Assembly (NCBI GenBank): GCA_903926465.1
Contig: CAIYJE010000174.1
Location: forward strand, 1 to 46,329
From: an uncultured Planctomycetales bacterium
GTDB lineage: Bacteria; Planctomycetota; Planctomycetia; Isosphaerales; Isosphaeraceae
Direction: 5' to 3'
DNA: 46,329 nucleotides
Shown: piece after piece, positions 1 through 7,703 of the stretch
How the letters are laid out: the number at the start of each line of letters is the position of its first letter
How positions within the stretch are numbered: the first letter of the stretch is position 1
Notes under the pieces: model-generated
What the model saw: only the letters and a program-made list of their open reading frames with translations
Database searches by the model: none
Told to the model about the DNA's origin: nothing
Made by a program: the position numbers and the translations under genes

Positions 1-129
1 ATGAGCGTCTTCCGGACTCTGAAACAGAGGGGCCATAACCCAGTATCCGCCGTGACGAATGCTGTTCGCGAGTACCTCAAGACCGGCCAACTCCCGCCGC
101 TTCCAGGATCAAGCACTGCATTCGGCTGA
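1..129 (+). CDS. IS66-family transposase, C-terminal fragment (partial at left edge)
   Basis: The frame is open from base 1 and stops at 127-129, giving 42 residues. The tail reads SVFRTLKQRGHNP, then an amphipathic helix, then LKTGQLPPLP, which I recognise as the end of planctomycete IS66-type (DDE) transposases. The ATG at base 1 is probably an internal methionine, because the full protein is several hundred residues and should continue off the left edge. The stop codon lies only a few bases from a GTAA-type element end, as usual in this family. The family call rests on the C-terminal motif alone. Confidence 0.75.
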   Translation: MSVFRTLKQRGHNPVSAVTNAVREYLKTGQLPPLPGSSTAFG

Positions 130-137
130 ATGGTTAC
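1..137 (+). mobile_element. Right end of an IS66-like insertion sequence
   Basis: The transposase stop at 129 is followed by AATGGTTAC, ending at 137. On the opposite strand this reads GTAACCATT, and IS66-family terminal repeats are known to begin with GTAA. The adjacent PIN-toxin frame collapses exactly at this point, so 137/138 is the likely element/host junction. The next eight bases (138-145, GGAATTAT) would be one copy of the 8-bp target duplication. The left end and the second copy lie outside the window, so the duplication cannot be confirmed here. Confidence 0.6.
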
Positions 138-370
138 GGAATTATCAATGTTCCGTCCGTACGAAACTCCCGCATCATCTCGGCCACCCGTGCCCTATAC
201 GGTTTGCGAGCAACAGCGTTACCACATTCTAAGAAAATGAGCGAAGTTGTCGTGAAAGTGCGAGACATCATTTGTGTTGTGCTCAACGCCTTCACCGCAC
301 TCTTGTGCCACTGGTCTGATGGCTCCAGGAGAGCCAGGATTCCAACGGTATCCAGAAAGATGGGAGTCAT
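134..370 (-). pseudogene. VapC-like PIN-domain toxin, truncated by the IS66 end
   Basis: The 78 residues start MTPIFLDTVGILALLEP. The first conserved PIN aspartate is D7, and FLECGN supplies the conserved acidic residue of the second motif near residue 48. PIN toxins are RNases of roughly 130-140 residues, so the C-terminal acidic residues that complete the metal site are missing. The frame ends in TAA at 136-134, bases that belong to the GTAA end of the insertion sequence. The start ATG overlaps the upstream antitoxin stop in an ATGA, the usual toxin-antitoxin arrangement. It is almost certainly inactive as a nuclease. Confidence 0.75.
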
Positions 371-578
371 GGTTGATGCTCGCTATGTCGAGCAGAGAGG
401 CCAGGGTCTGAGGTGTCAACCGGCTGACAAAGTAGTTCACGGATGCGCTGCTGGTGTGGCGAAAGCGGCCCCTCGTCCTTCATAGGTTTTGGCTCAAAAG
501 TCACCTTGCTTCCTTCGGGCAAGTCGACCGGAGCGGTCGAAAAACTCCATTTTCAAAGACTGCATGTATCGTTTTCAT
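367..578 (-). pseudogene. DUF104-type antitoxin with an internal frameshift
   Basis: From ATG 578-576 the frame reads MKTIHAVFENGVFRP and then stops shortly afterwards as LRSTCPKEAR. A second frame continues with APVDLPEGSKVTFEP and a charged tail, ending in TGA (369-367) that overlaps the toxin ATG. Joined, the two parts give about 70 residues resembling DUF104 antitoxins, which pair with PIN toxins. The interval is 212 bases, not a multiple of three. The missing base falls around 535-538, between FRP and APVDLPEG. It is either a genuine decay mutation, plausible because the partner toxin is also broken, or a sequencing error. Confidence 0.7.
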
Positions 579-694
579 CGGTCGTTCTTTCAAAAAAGGT
601 GGGTGGTCAAACACTTTCGCCGCTCAAGTTGAATTGTATGGAGGAGGCGCATACTTCCGAAATCTTTTGAGGTGCAGGTCTCTTCCGGAGAAGC

Positions 695-711
695 CTCTGG
701 AAAAGCCAGAG
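695..711. terminator. Small hairpin downstream of the ceramidase-like gene
   Basis: CTCTGG, AAAAG, CCAGAG forms a 6-bp stem about 40 bases past the stop of the minus-strand gene at 753. There is no U-run, so a role in termination is only suggested. Confidence 0.3.
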
Positions 712-752
712 CAAGCAGGACGCCTACACCACAAAAAGCTAATCTTTAGACT

Positions 753-2174
753 TTAAGGCTTGGCTGGTGGCGCGGCTTTCACGCAGTCGGCGAAGGCATT
801 CATGAGGGTGGCCGCAGCGTTGGGTCCCACGCTGTTGATCTCGCCATACTGCGCCTTGGGGCGGCCATAGGCAAACGGCGGTTTTTCGTCCCACTGGCGT
901 CTTGGAATGATGTACCCAACCTCGTCGGCGGCGAGGCCGAAGAGCAGCCATTTCGGGCCTGGCAAGATCTTCACCACCGGGGTTTCCAGAGCGGCATCGG
1001 GAAAATCGGCCCCTGCGTCGGCTGGTTCCTGGAACTGCCCATACACCAGTTCCGGGTACAGTTCACCCGGAATGGCAGCCACGTGAAGTTGCCCCAGGCG
1101 CAGGTAGGAGACTTCCGATTCGATCGCGATCTCTCCCTTGGTAGAGCGGGATGGTAGTTTTTCACCCGTCTTGTAGGGGTCGCCGGTCCAGGCGAAGCCG
1201 TCTCGGTCCATCACTCCCCCTGCCCTCATCAGCTTGAAAACCGGGTTTTCCAGCTTGAGCGCTACCGGTCGGGTTGAGACCACAAACGGGGTCAGCTCGA
1301 TTGGCTCCAGCGTGCCGAGCGCCTTCACGGCTAGGTTGGCCACATCCTTGCCGTAGGCATCGGCATATTCGAAGTTGCCATCAGCAACCACCCGGCCGTC
1401 TGGAAGTTTCCAGGTGCCGGGGTTGGACATCAGGCCGCCGATTGCGCCACTGAAATAGGCCACCGGACAGTGATACGTTTGTTCCAGTTGCTGAACCGTG
1501 GCATGCAGAAAATCGGCCGTGATCATAGTATTCTTGGAGCCCAGGCTCTCGGGGTGGCAGTTCCACTGGACCAGAATTCCTAAGGGTGGCGTGGTTGCTT
1601 GATTCTGGCCCGGCGAGCTGAAACGCAGAATCCGCATGATCCCGTCCTTGGCGACCGGTTTGCGGCTATCGTCAACAATCTCGGTGCCATCGGCCGTGCC
1701 ATACTCCACGCGAGCGGGCTTGAGACTAGTCTCGGCCTGTCGAACCGCCTCCACCACGCGTTGCACCACCAGAGCAATGTATTCGGGATCGACCCCGGTC
1801 ATGGTGGGCGCAGGGCCCCAGAGGCCAATGACATCGGGCCCTTCATGGTTATGAGTGCTTGAAACCATGACATGTTGAAAGTCTGGCAATTTGGCGCGAA
1901 TGTCCTGAACGGTGGGGCGCTGGAGCCCGACCAGGTCTACGGCCACCATTGCGATCTTACGATCACCGTCTTCCAGCACCACCGCTCGCGTCCACAGCGG
2001 GTCATGTACGCCGGTGGCCTTGCGGCCGTGTCCGTAGCCGGCAATCCAGACGGCCTTCTTCTGTACGTCGGGCGTGATATCGGCCTTACCGAAACCGACG
2101 GCGAGGTCAGCCCAGGCTAACCCCTCGGCGCAGAAACCGGTCAGAAATAGAGCTAGAAACAGCGTGCGCTTCAT
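753..2174 (-). CDS. Secreted neutral/alkaline non-lysosomal ceramidase-like hydrolase
   Basis: 473 residues. The N-terminus MKRTLFLALFLTGFCAEGLAWA is a signal peptide. The mature part starts LAVGFGKADITPD, typical of the neutral ceramidase N-terminal domain. The conserved SSTHNHEGPD near residue 107 supplies zinc-ligand histidines, and a later GAIGGLMSNPG sits where ceramidases have their active-site loop. Neutral ceramidases cleave ceramide to sphingosine and fatty acid. Planctomycetes carry many such single-domain paralogues whose substrate is unknown, so lipid amidase activity is a family-level guess. It is shorter than classical ceramidases (over 600 residues) and lacks an obvious C-terminal Ig-like domain. 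The next minus-strand gene upstream starts at 5229 and ends 118 bases before this one, so co-transcription is possible. Confidence 0.75.
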   Translation of the reverse strand: MKRTLFLALFLTGFCAEGLAWADLAVGFGKADITPDVQKKAVWIAGYGHGRKATGVHDPLWTRAVVLEDGDRKIAMVAVDLVGLQRPTVQDIRAKLPDFQHVMVSSTHNHEGPDVIGLWGPAPTMTGVDPEYIALVVQRVVEAVRQAETSLKPARVEYGTADGTEIVDDSRKPVAKDGIMRILRFSSPGQNQATTPPLGILVQWNCHPESLGSKNTMITADFLHATVQQLEQTYHCPVAYFSGAIGGLMSNPGTWKLPDGRVVADGNFEYADAYGKDVANLAVKALGTLEPIELTPFVVSTRPVALKLENPVFKLMRAGGVMDRDGFAWTGDPYKTGEKLPSRSTKGEIAIESEVSYLRLGQLHVAAIPGELYPELVYGQFQEPADAGADFPDAALETPVVKILPGPKWLLFGLAADEVGYIIPRRQWDEKPPFAYGRPKAQYGEINSVGPNAAATLMNAFADCVKAAPPAKP

Positions 2175-2292
2175 GCGGGTTCATCCTTCTACGACAATGG
2201 GATCAGTGAAAAATCAAGAATCTCAGTGATTTCCAGAGGATCTAGAATGTCCTGAAAGACTTTGTGGTCATCACGAACGGGTTCTCAACAGG

Positions 2293-5229
2293 TCAGGGCA
2301 TTGCAGGAACGGTCACAGGGTTGAGGGGGCGTTCCAAGGTGCCCGTGAAGCCAGATTGCCCGACGATGGTTGAGCCGGGCACATAGGCTGCGAATGGTCG
2401 CGAGTTGTCGTTTGGGCGATCGGTGCTTCGCCCCCGGCCGTTCTGGGAAACCGGCTGAAGATCAGGGGCTCTCTTTACTGGAGCCGTGGCTGCCAGTTGG
2501 GCGCGTAGTTTCCAAAGTTTCAAGGGGTCGATCTGATCGTAAAGCAGTCGGACGGCTGCGTCTGTGTCTGGGCCACTTTTTTCGTGTCGGGCGTCGAGGG
2601 CAAGTGATTGCCTGACCTGTGCTGCGAATGGATGGTGAGTGGCTGGATTCCGGATGGGGGACAGCCTGTTTAGATATTCCACGTCTTGCTGGCCGCGGCG
2701 GAACGCTTTGAGCCGCACCGAGGGGACCGGTGGTTCGGTCTCGTTCTGGCCCGGATAGAACAAGGCGAGTTCGTCGGCCTTGGTCCATGAGTCGATCGTG
2801 CCGATCGTCTGCCAGGGCAAGACGCCGTTCAGTCCTCGGCTCCAGGCGTCGAGGCACCAGGCCACGGCCTGCAGGTTCGATGATCCAATGGGATTGGCCG
2901 CGCCATATTCGATCAGCACTTGATCACGTGTGCTCTGTTGCTGCTGAAGTTTGCCATATTGACGGAACGCTTCGCCGCTGATCACCAGGTAATCGGACAG
3001 ATCTGCAAGTGTATCACGCTGCCATTGAGGGCGAGAGAGATCGACCCGGTACGATAGCTTTGGGCCGCTTGAGTCGAATGCCAAGGAGTTCCAGCCCTCA
3101 TGCATGGCCAGGCCAAACCAGCGGAGCGCCCAGAAATCCTGGAAGTTGGCGGGCTCGTCCAGCAGCCAGGGGGAACTGCCCCGGCTCCAGCCGTTCTTCT
3201 TGAAGTCATTCTTGCCGTTCAAGAACCCCTGAAAGATGGTGCTCTGCCACTTCTTCTCCTTGAGGTGCTGGGCGAACTGGCGGCTGACCTCGACCAGAGC
3301 TGCGCGATATTCGGAGGTGAACGCCAGGTCGGCCCAGTAGTTGCCGTTGTAGTTCCCCTCGATGGGCGTGGGCCAGTTCTCGTGCATGGGCAGGTAGAAC
3401 CCGTCGATCGGTATCCCCTTGCGCGGGAGATCGGCGAAGGCTGAGCCATCAAAGAGCGGACCGAACCGGCGGTCCCAGGCGGTCCAGTCCAGCATCTTCC
3501 CGTCCCACCTCGGAGCGGCACCCTCGGAGACCACGCCGTTCTGGTGGTAAGGCACACGGTTGATGAACGTGCGGTGCTTGTGGGCCAGCCGGTAATAGTC
3601 GCGTTCGTTGGCGGGCAAATCGTAACAGTTCATCTCGGGCAAGAATGTCAGGCGATCCCCAAGTGCAAAGTCCCAGACCGTGAGCGTGACGATTAACTCG
3701 GTGGATGCACCATTGGCTTCGAGCTTCAGCGTGCCCTCATGCTTGCCTGGTGGTGTATTGTGTGGCACGTAAAGCTCAACGTGCAGGCTGCGCTGGGTGC
3801 GGCCGGGTACATCGGGCCAGGAGCGTGTATGGCCTTGGGGCACAATGGGATCGCCAACCCAGGCTCCGTTGGCGGTGGGCACTTCAAGATATTTGCCAAT
3901 TTCGACCTGGATTCCAACCGAACGTTTGTCTGCAAAGGTGAGGCTGGCTCGCGTGTGATTGAGTGCGGGATCGCTGCCGGAGATCACTGCTTGAAGTGCC
4001 ACGAACTCGTTTCGCGCTGCCTGGATTTGGACCCTCCGGTTTCGCGCCTGCCAGAGGTGGTTGGCCTGGTTGTAGAACTTCGGCCTGGGTCCGGTTCCGG
4101 CTTGGCCCAGGGCGGTGAACGTATCCAGTTCATCCACCACGAATACCTGGCCGCTGTCACCAAGCTTCACCGGCCGTGGAGCTGCCGTCTCCTGGAACGG
4201 TTCGACTGGCGATGAAGGTAACTGCGCCTGTTCGATTTCCCGTTCGCGTGGGATTTTGACGTCAATCTTGGTCCATGGTCCGGTGTTCGCTGCCCCATCC
4301 ACGCCGGCGACTTCCACCTGAACCTGAGTACCTGGTTCGAACCCGGCCTCCGCCAGCGAACCTTCCACGACATCGCCGGGCCTGGCACTTTTGGGTGTAT
4401 TCCAGGTTGGTAGTTCCTGGCCGTTGGCCTTCACCCGGAAGCCAAGAACCTGGGCTTGGCCAGGCCCGGTGTCGCTTGGTGCCCAGAAATTGTAGCCGCC
4501 GGTTTCCGTGTTCCCCAGCTTGATTGATTGGGGCGGGTCACGATCCTCGGGCCCGAGCTCGATGGTGAAGTAAGGGGCCTTGTCTTTACCGGCCTCGCGG
4601 CTGTACAGAAACCGGTTCGGGAACAGCCGATGCTGGTACTGGGTGCCGTCATAGGTCCATTCGCTGCCCGTATCGTCAAAAACCAGGAAGCCATGACTGA
4701 GCCCGGCGACCCGTGCAGCGACAACCATGGGATCGACCGGAATTGATTGCCAGCCGTCGGCGTCTGGCTCCGAGGCATCTGCCATTTTCCAACGCGAGGT
4801 TCCGAACCCCAGCACCACGCTCGTGATGTCGCTGCCGGGCGTGGACCAAGGAACATCCGGGTTCTTGCGGAATCGAAACGAGGCCCCAGCTGCGCCCGGG
4901 GCATACGAGGGCGAGGTCCCCTCCTCCCACTCAGCCGAGACTGTACTCACCGTCACCCGTCTCAAGCGTTCCTTGTCGGCCAGCCGTACGTGGAGCGTGG
5001 CCTTGGTGATGACCCGCCCTCGCAAAGGGGCCGGGTCAAGATCGACGAGCGTCATCTCCTGGATCGACTTCAGTTTAAGGCGACTGGATCCACCCAGGTT
5101 GGCCGTGGCCTCTTCGCCGACCGTTGACACCCAGGTATCACGGCTGACGGGAATCCGGACCTCTTCGGCTCGAATGGAAAGTGGGCAAAAGATCACTATT
5201 GCCGTGATGAGCAGACCCAGGGATCTCAT
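2293..5229 (-). CDS. Large secreted protein: DNRLRE-like N-terminal domain plus DUF4091/GH123-like domain
   Basis: 978 residues with signal peptide MRSLGLLITAIVIFCPLSIRA. Residues ~22-230 look like a beta-sandwich of the DNRLRE type (RDTWVST, NLGGSSRLKLKS). A fibronectin-like linker follows. From ~residue 360 the protein resembles the DUF4091/GH123-like family: a beta domain (RNEFVALQAVISG) leads into a TIM-barrel-like region containing LTFLPEMNCYDLP, DGFYLPMHENWPTP and LLDEPANFQDFWALRWFG. Relatives are putative glycoside hydrolases acting on N-acetylhexosamines or complex polysaccharides. I cannot assign catalytic acids with certainty. The C-terminal ~80 residues are low-complexity and basic. 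The gene is divergent from the DUF1501 gene across a 250-base spacer. Confidence 0.6.
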   Translation of the reverse strand: MRSLGLLITAIVIFCPLSIRAEEVRIPVSRDTWVSTVGEEATANLGGSSRLKLKSIQEMTLVDLDPAPLRGRVITKATLHVRLADKERLRRVTVSTVSAEWEEGTSPSYAPGAAGASFRFRKNPDVPWSTPGSDITSVVLGFGTSRWKMADASEPDADGWQSIPVDPMVVAARVAGLSHGFLVFDDTGSEWTYDGTQYQHRLFPNRFLYSREAGKDKAPYFTIELGPEDRDPPQSIKLGNTETGGYNFWAPSDTGPGQAQVLGFRVKANGQELPTWNTPKSARPGDVVEGSLAEAGFEPGTQVQVEVAGVDGAANTGPWTKIDVKIPREREIEQAQLPSSPVEPFQETAAPRPVKLGDSGQVFVVDELDTFTALGQAGTGPRPKFYNQANHLWQARNRRVQIQAARNEFVALQAVISGSDPALNHTRASLTFADKRSVGIQVEIGKYLEVPTANGAWVGDPIVPQGHTRSWPDVPGRTQRSLHVELYVPHNTPPGKHEGTLKLEANGASTELIVTLTVWDFALGDRLTFLPEMNCYDLPANERDYYRLAHKHRTFINRVPYHQNGVVSEGAAPRWDGKMLDWTAWDRRFGPLFDGSAFADLPRKGIPIDGFYLPMHENWPTPIEGNYNGNYWADLAFTSEYRAALVEVSRQFAQHLKEKKWQSTIFQGFLNGKNDFKKNGWSRGSSPWLLDEPANFQDFWALRWFGLAMHEGWNSLAFDSSGPKLSYRVDLSRPQWQRDTLADLSDYLVISGEAFRQYGKLQQQQSTRDQVLIEYGAANPIGSSNLQAVAWCLDAWSRGLNGVLPWQTIGTIDSWTKADELALFYPGQNETEPPVPSVRLKAFRRGQQDVEYLNRLSPIRNPATHHPFAAQVRQSLALDARHEKSGPDTDAAVRLLYDQIDPLKLWKLRAQLAATAPVKRAPDLQPVSQNGRGRSTDRPNDNSRPFAAYVPGSTIVGQSGFTGTLERPLNPVTVPAMP

Positions 5230-5478
5230 GGCGGTTGTCCGGTTCGGCTGGGGAGGGACAGGTTGGGTTGCTTGATCTTACCGCAGAAATCTAGCCAGAG
5301 AACCCTTTCCGGGCAGGCTTAGACTCCCTGGATCAGGCCGTTTCGGCAACATCGACCGGCGAACCGGGCGGTTTCGCTTGTCGCTCCCCTAAATTTGGAC
5401 GATAATCTGATCATCTACCGCAAGTTTGGCGAAACTGCCCCGCCGACCACCGCCTGCCCGCCTCGGGAGCCTCAACCC

Positions 5479-6819
5479 ATGCTGACCCTTCATGGCCCCG
5501 CGTATCGCAACCCCTGCGATGGTTTTTCTCGGCGCGACTTTTTGAAAGTTGGGGCCCTGACCTACGGCGGCCTCAGCTTGCCCCAGATTCTGGCGGCCGA
5601 TGCCCAGGCGGCTCCAGGGCAGGCCAAGCGGCACAAATCGGTGATCATGGTGTTCCTGGCCGGCGGCCCACCGCACCAGGATATGGTGGACCTCAAGCCC
5701 GATGCACCGGCTGAGATTCGCGGCGAATACAAGCCAATCTCGACCAACGTGCCGGGGCTCGACTTCTGTGAGCACATGCCCTTGCTGGCTCAACGGGCCG
5801 ATAAGCTGGCCGTGATCCGGTCGCTGGTCGGTTGCAAAGACGAGCATTCGGCCTTCCAGATGCTGACCGGATTTCCGGATACGCCGTTCAAGCGCGCGGG
5901 CCGCCCTGCCCTGGGTTCCATCGTGTCCTACCTGCAAGGGCCCGTGGATCCGGCGATTCCCCCCTTCGTGGGGCTGTCGCCACGAACAAGCGAGGTGCGT
6001 TGGGGCGATCCCGGGATGGCGGGATACCTGGGGCTGGCACACGGTCCGTTCACGCCCAACCGAGGTGAGACGGTCGACCCGACAAAGACCGGTATCGAGG
6101 TCTCGCGCTACCAGGACCGTCAGAGCCTGCTAGGAAAGCTGGACGAACTCAAGCGCCGCCTGGACCGGGACGAGGCCCTGGCCGGTATGGACGGGTTCGA
6201 CCGTGCGGCCTTCGAGATTTTGACGTCGAGTCGGCTGGTCGATGCGCTTGATGTGACCAAGGAAGATCCCCGGTTGCGGGCAAGGTATGGTATTGGCGAC
6301 ATGAAGGCCGAAGCCGACGGACCGCCAACCTGCATGGATCACTTCCTGATGGCCAGGCGGCTGGTGGAGGTCGGTGCCCGGTGCGTGACGATCTCGTTTG
6401 GCCGGTGGGATACGCATGGCAATAATTTCAAGGACAATGCGATCCGCATTCCCAAGCTGGATATGGCCCTTTCAGCGTTGATTGATGATCTATACGCCCG
6501 AGGGCTGGAAAACGACGTGACGGTGGTGGTGTGGGGTGAGTTCGGCCGTACGCCCAAAATCAATAAAGACGCAGGCCGCGATCATTGGGCACGGGTGAAC
6601 TTTGCGATGCTGGCGGGTGGGGGCTTGAGGACGGGCCAGGTAATTGGTTCCACCGATAAAGATGCCGCCTATGCCAAAGATCGTCCCGTGCATGTACAGG
6701 AAGTCTTCTCGACGATCTATGATCGCCTGGGAATTGGTTCCGAGGCGATGGTTCCCGACAAGACCGGCCGCCCGATGTGGCTGCTCGACCGCTATGAGCC
6801 GATCCGGGAACTGATTTAA
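5479..6819 (+). CDS. Tat-exported DUF1501 protein
   Basis: 446 residues from ATG 5479; the frame could extend to TTG 5395. I prefer 5479 because GGGAG lies about 10 bases upstream and the product then begins with a compact Tat leader (SRRDFLKVGAL, residues ~15-25) followed by an AADA-type cleavage region. DUF1501 proteins belong to the alkaline phosphatase/sulfatase-like superfamily. The signature residues are present: FLAGGPPHQD near the N-terminus, RWDTHGNN in the middle, and EFGRTPKIN followed by GRDHW near residues 350-368. In planctomycetes these genes usually pair with DUF1549/DUF1553 cytochrome-type genes; no such partner is adjacent here. Substrate unknown. Confidence 0.85.
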   Translation: MLTLHGPAYRNPCDGFSRRDFLKVGALTYGGLSLPQILAADAQAAPGQAKRHKSVIMVFLAGGPPHQDMVDLKPDAPAEIRGEYKPISTNVPGLDFCEHMPLLAQRADKLAVIRSLVGCKDEHSAFQMLTGFPDTPFKRAGRPALGSIVSYLQGPVDPAIPPFVGLSPRTSEVRWGDPGMAGYLGLAHGPFTPNRGETVDPTKTGIEVSRYQDRQSLLGKLDELKRRLDRDEALAGMDGFDRAAFEILTSSRLVDALDVTKEDPRLRARYGIGDMKAEADGPPTCMDHFLMARRLVEVGARCVTISFGRWDTHGNNFKDNAIRIPKLDMALSALIDDLYARGLENDVTVVVWGEFGRTPKINKDAGRDHWARVNFAMLAGGGLRTGQVIGSTDKDAAYAKDRPVHVQEVFSTIYDRLGIGSEAMVPDKTGRPMWLLDRYEPIRELI

Positions 6820-6936
6820 GGTTCGCGGGGGACCGTGTCAACGGTTGGCCGATAACACGCTACTGCAAACCAATATCCCGTGTCCTTCTGATAAAGCGTG
6901 CGTGCCCTAACCATTCCATGGTTTCTGGATACGTTA

Positions 6937-6978
6937 AAACGGCATGAGTTTCTGCTGCTTGTGAAACTCATACCGTTT
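6937..6978. terminator. Long hairpin 1 of a three-hairpin cluster
   Basis: AAACGG-c-ATGAGTTTC pairs with GAAACTCAT-a-CCGTTT around a 10-base loop, giving 15 paired positions with one mismatch. It sits between the convergent DUF1501 gene and the lipoprotein gene. Confidence 0.55.
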
Positions 6979-6985
6979 GGAAATC

Positions 6986-7014
6986 GCCTCTGGATCAAAC
7001 CTGGAACCAGAGGC
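6986..7014. terminator. Hairpin 2 of the convergent intergenic cluster
   Basis: GCCTCTGG and CCAGAGGC form an 8-bp perfect stem around a 13-base loop. No long T-run follows on either strand. Confidence 0.45.
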
Positions 7015-7024
7015 TCACTGTCGA

Positions 7025-7051
7025 GGAAGGATCCAGGATATCGATCCTTCC
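7025..7051. terminator. Hairpin 3 of the convergent intergenic cluster
   Basis: GGAAGGATC and GATCCTTCC form a 9-bp perfect stem around a 9-base loop, about 48 bases past the stop of the minus-strand lipoprotein gene. Confidence 0.5.
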
Positions 7052-7098
7052 CTTCAATGCTGCCTTCGGGCCAGATTCGGCTACGAATTGGGCTTTTA

Positions 7099-7527
7099 CT
7101 ACTCACTCGTTCCAGAGTTATCGTCCTCCACTTCAGGAAGCACGATATCTACAGGATAGTCTGTCTTCCCGCTCTCAACTCTGAATGTCAAACCGGAATT
7201 GGGATTCATCAAGTCCGGTGGCAAAGACTCGTAGCTTTCGGTTTCTCCAGACACCATGACTTTGTAATCGCCAAACGGTAGCGCCAAACTAAACGTACCG
7301 TCACCTGCGATTGGTGATTCCACGGTAAACATATCGTTGTTTGCGTCTTCGACCTGAATCTTTCCTTTGATCAAGGGCTCGTGTTGAAAGTGGACCTTAC
7401 CTTTGATGGTCGATGGTGTTGTCGTCTGCGCAGGTCCGGTGGAACGGCTACATCCCAAGTTTGCAAACGTGAAGCAACCCAGATAAAAAGCGATCATTCT
7501 CAATCGCATGGTAATAACATGATTCAT
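7099..7527 (-). CDS. Small lipoprotein with carboxypeptidase-regulatory-like beta domain
   Basis: 142 residues from ATG 7527, chosen over an upstream in-frame ATG (7656) because AAGGA lies 7 bases before it and the product then starts with a lipoprotein signal ending FANLGCS (lipobox, Cys about residue 25). The mature part reads TIKGKVHFQHEPLIKGKIQV, GTFSLALPFGDYKVMV, an all-beta pattern typical of carboxypeptidase-regulatory-like or transthyretin-like domains. The C-terminus is acidic (EVEDDNSGTSE). Such lipoproteins commonly follow DUF1559 genes in planctomycetes, as here, 176 bases downstream of the DUF1559 stop. The role is probably structural in the cell envelope; no enzyme motif is visible. 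Confidence 0.7.
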   Translation of the reverse strand: MNHVITMRLRMIAFYLGCFTFANLGCSRSTGPAQTTTPSTIKGKVHFQHEPLIKGKIQVEDANNDMFTVESPIAGDGTFSLALPFGDYKVMVSGETESYESLPPDLMNPNSGLTFRVESGKTDYPVDIVLPEVEDDNSGTSE

Positions 7528-7618
7528 AGATATGTCCTTGGTGCCACTCGCGTGATGGCTGTTGAATACAGACCCGAAGGGCCACGGCCTCTCAGTGTCA
7601 GGGGGCTCTAATGGAATT

Positions 7619-7645
7619 GACCGGTCAAGCATGGCTTGCCCGGTC
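7619..7645 (-). terminator. Intercistronic hairpin between DUF1559 and lipoprotein genes
   Basis: GACCGG, one mismatch, CAAGC, a 3-base loop, then GCTTG and CCGGTC form an 11-bp near-perfect stem, 59 bases after the DUF1559 stop. No T-run follows, so it may act as a partial terminator or an mRNA-stabilising end rather than a full stop. Confidence 0.45.
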
Positions 7646-7703
7646 ATCAGTTTCAAGCAAAATTAACGAGGGAGATATCCCGACCATCCCCCTGTGAGAT
7701 TCA

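Noticed and set aside
5389-6042. 217-codon minus-strand frame
   Set aside because: Antisense to the DUF1501 gene; no family motif.
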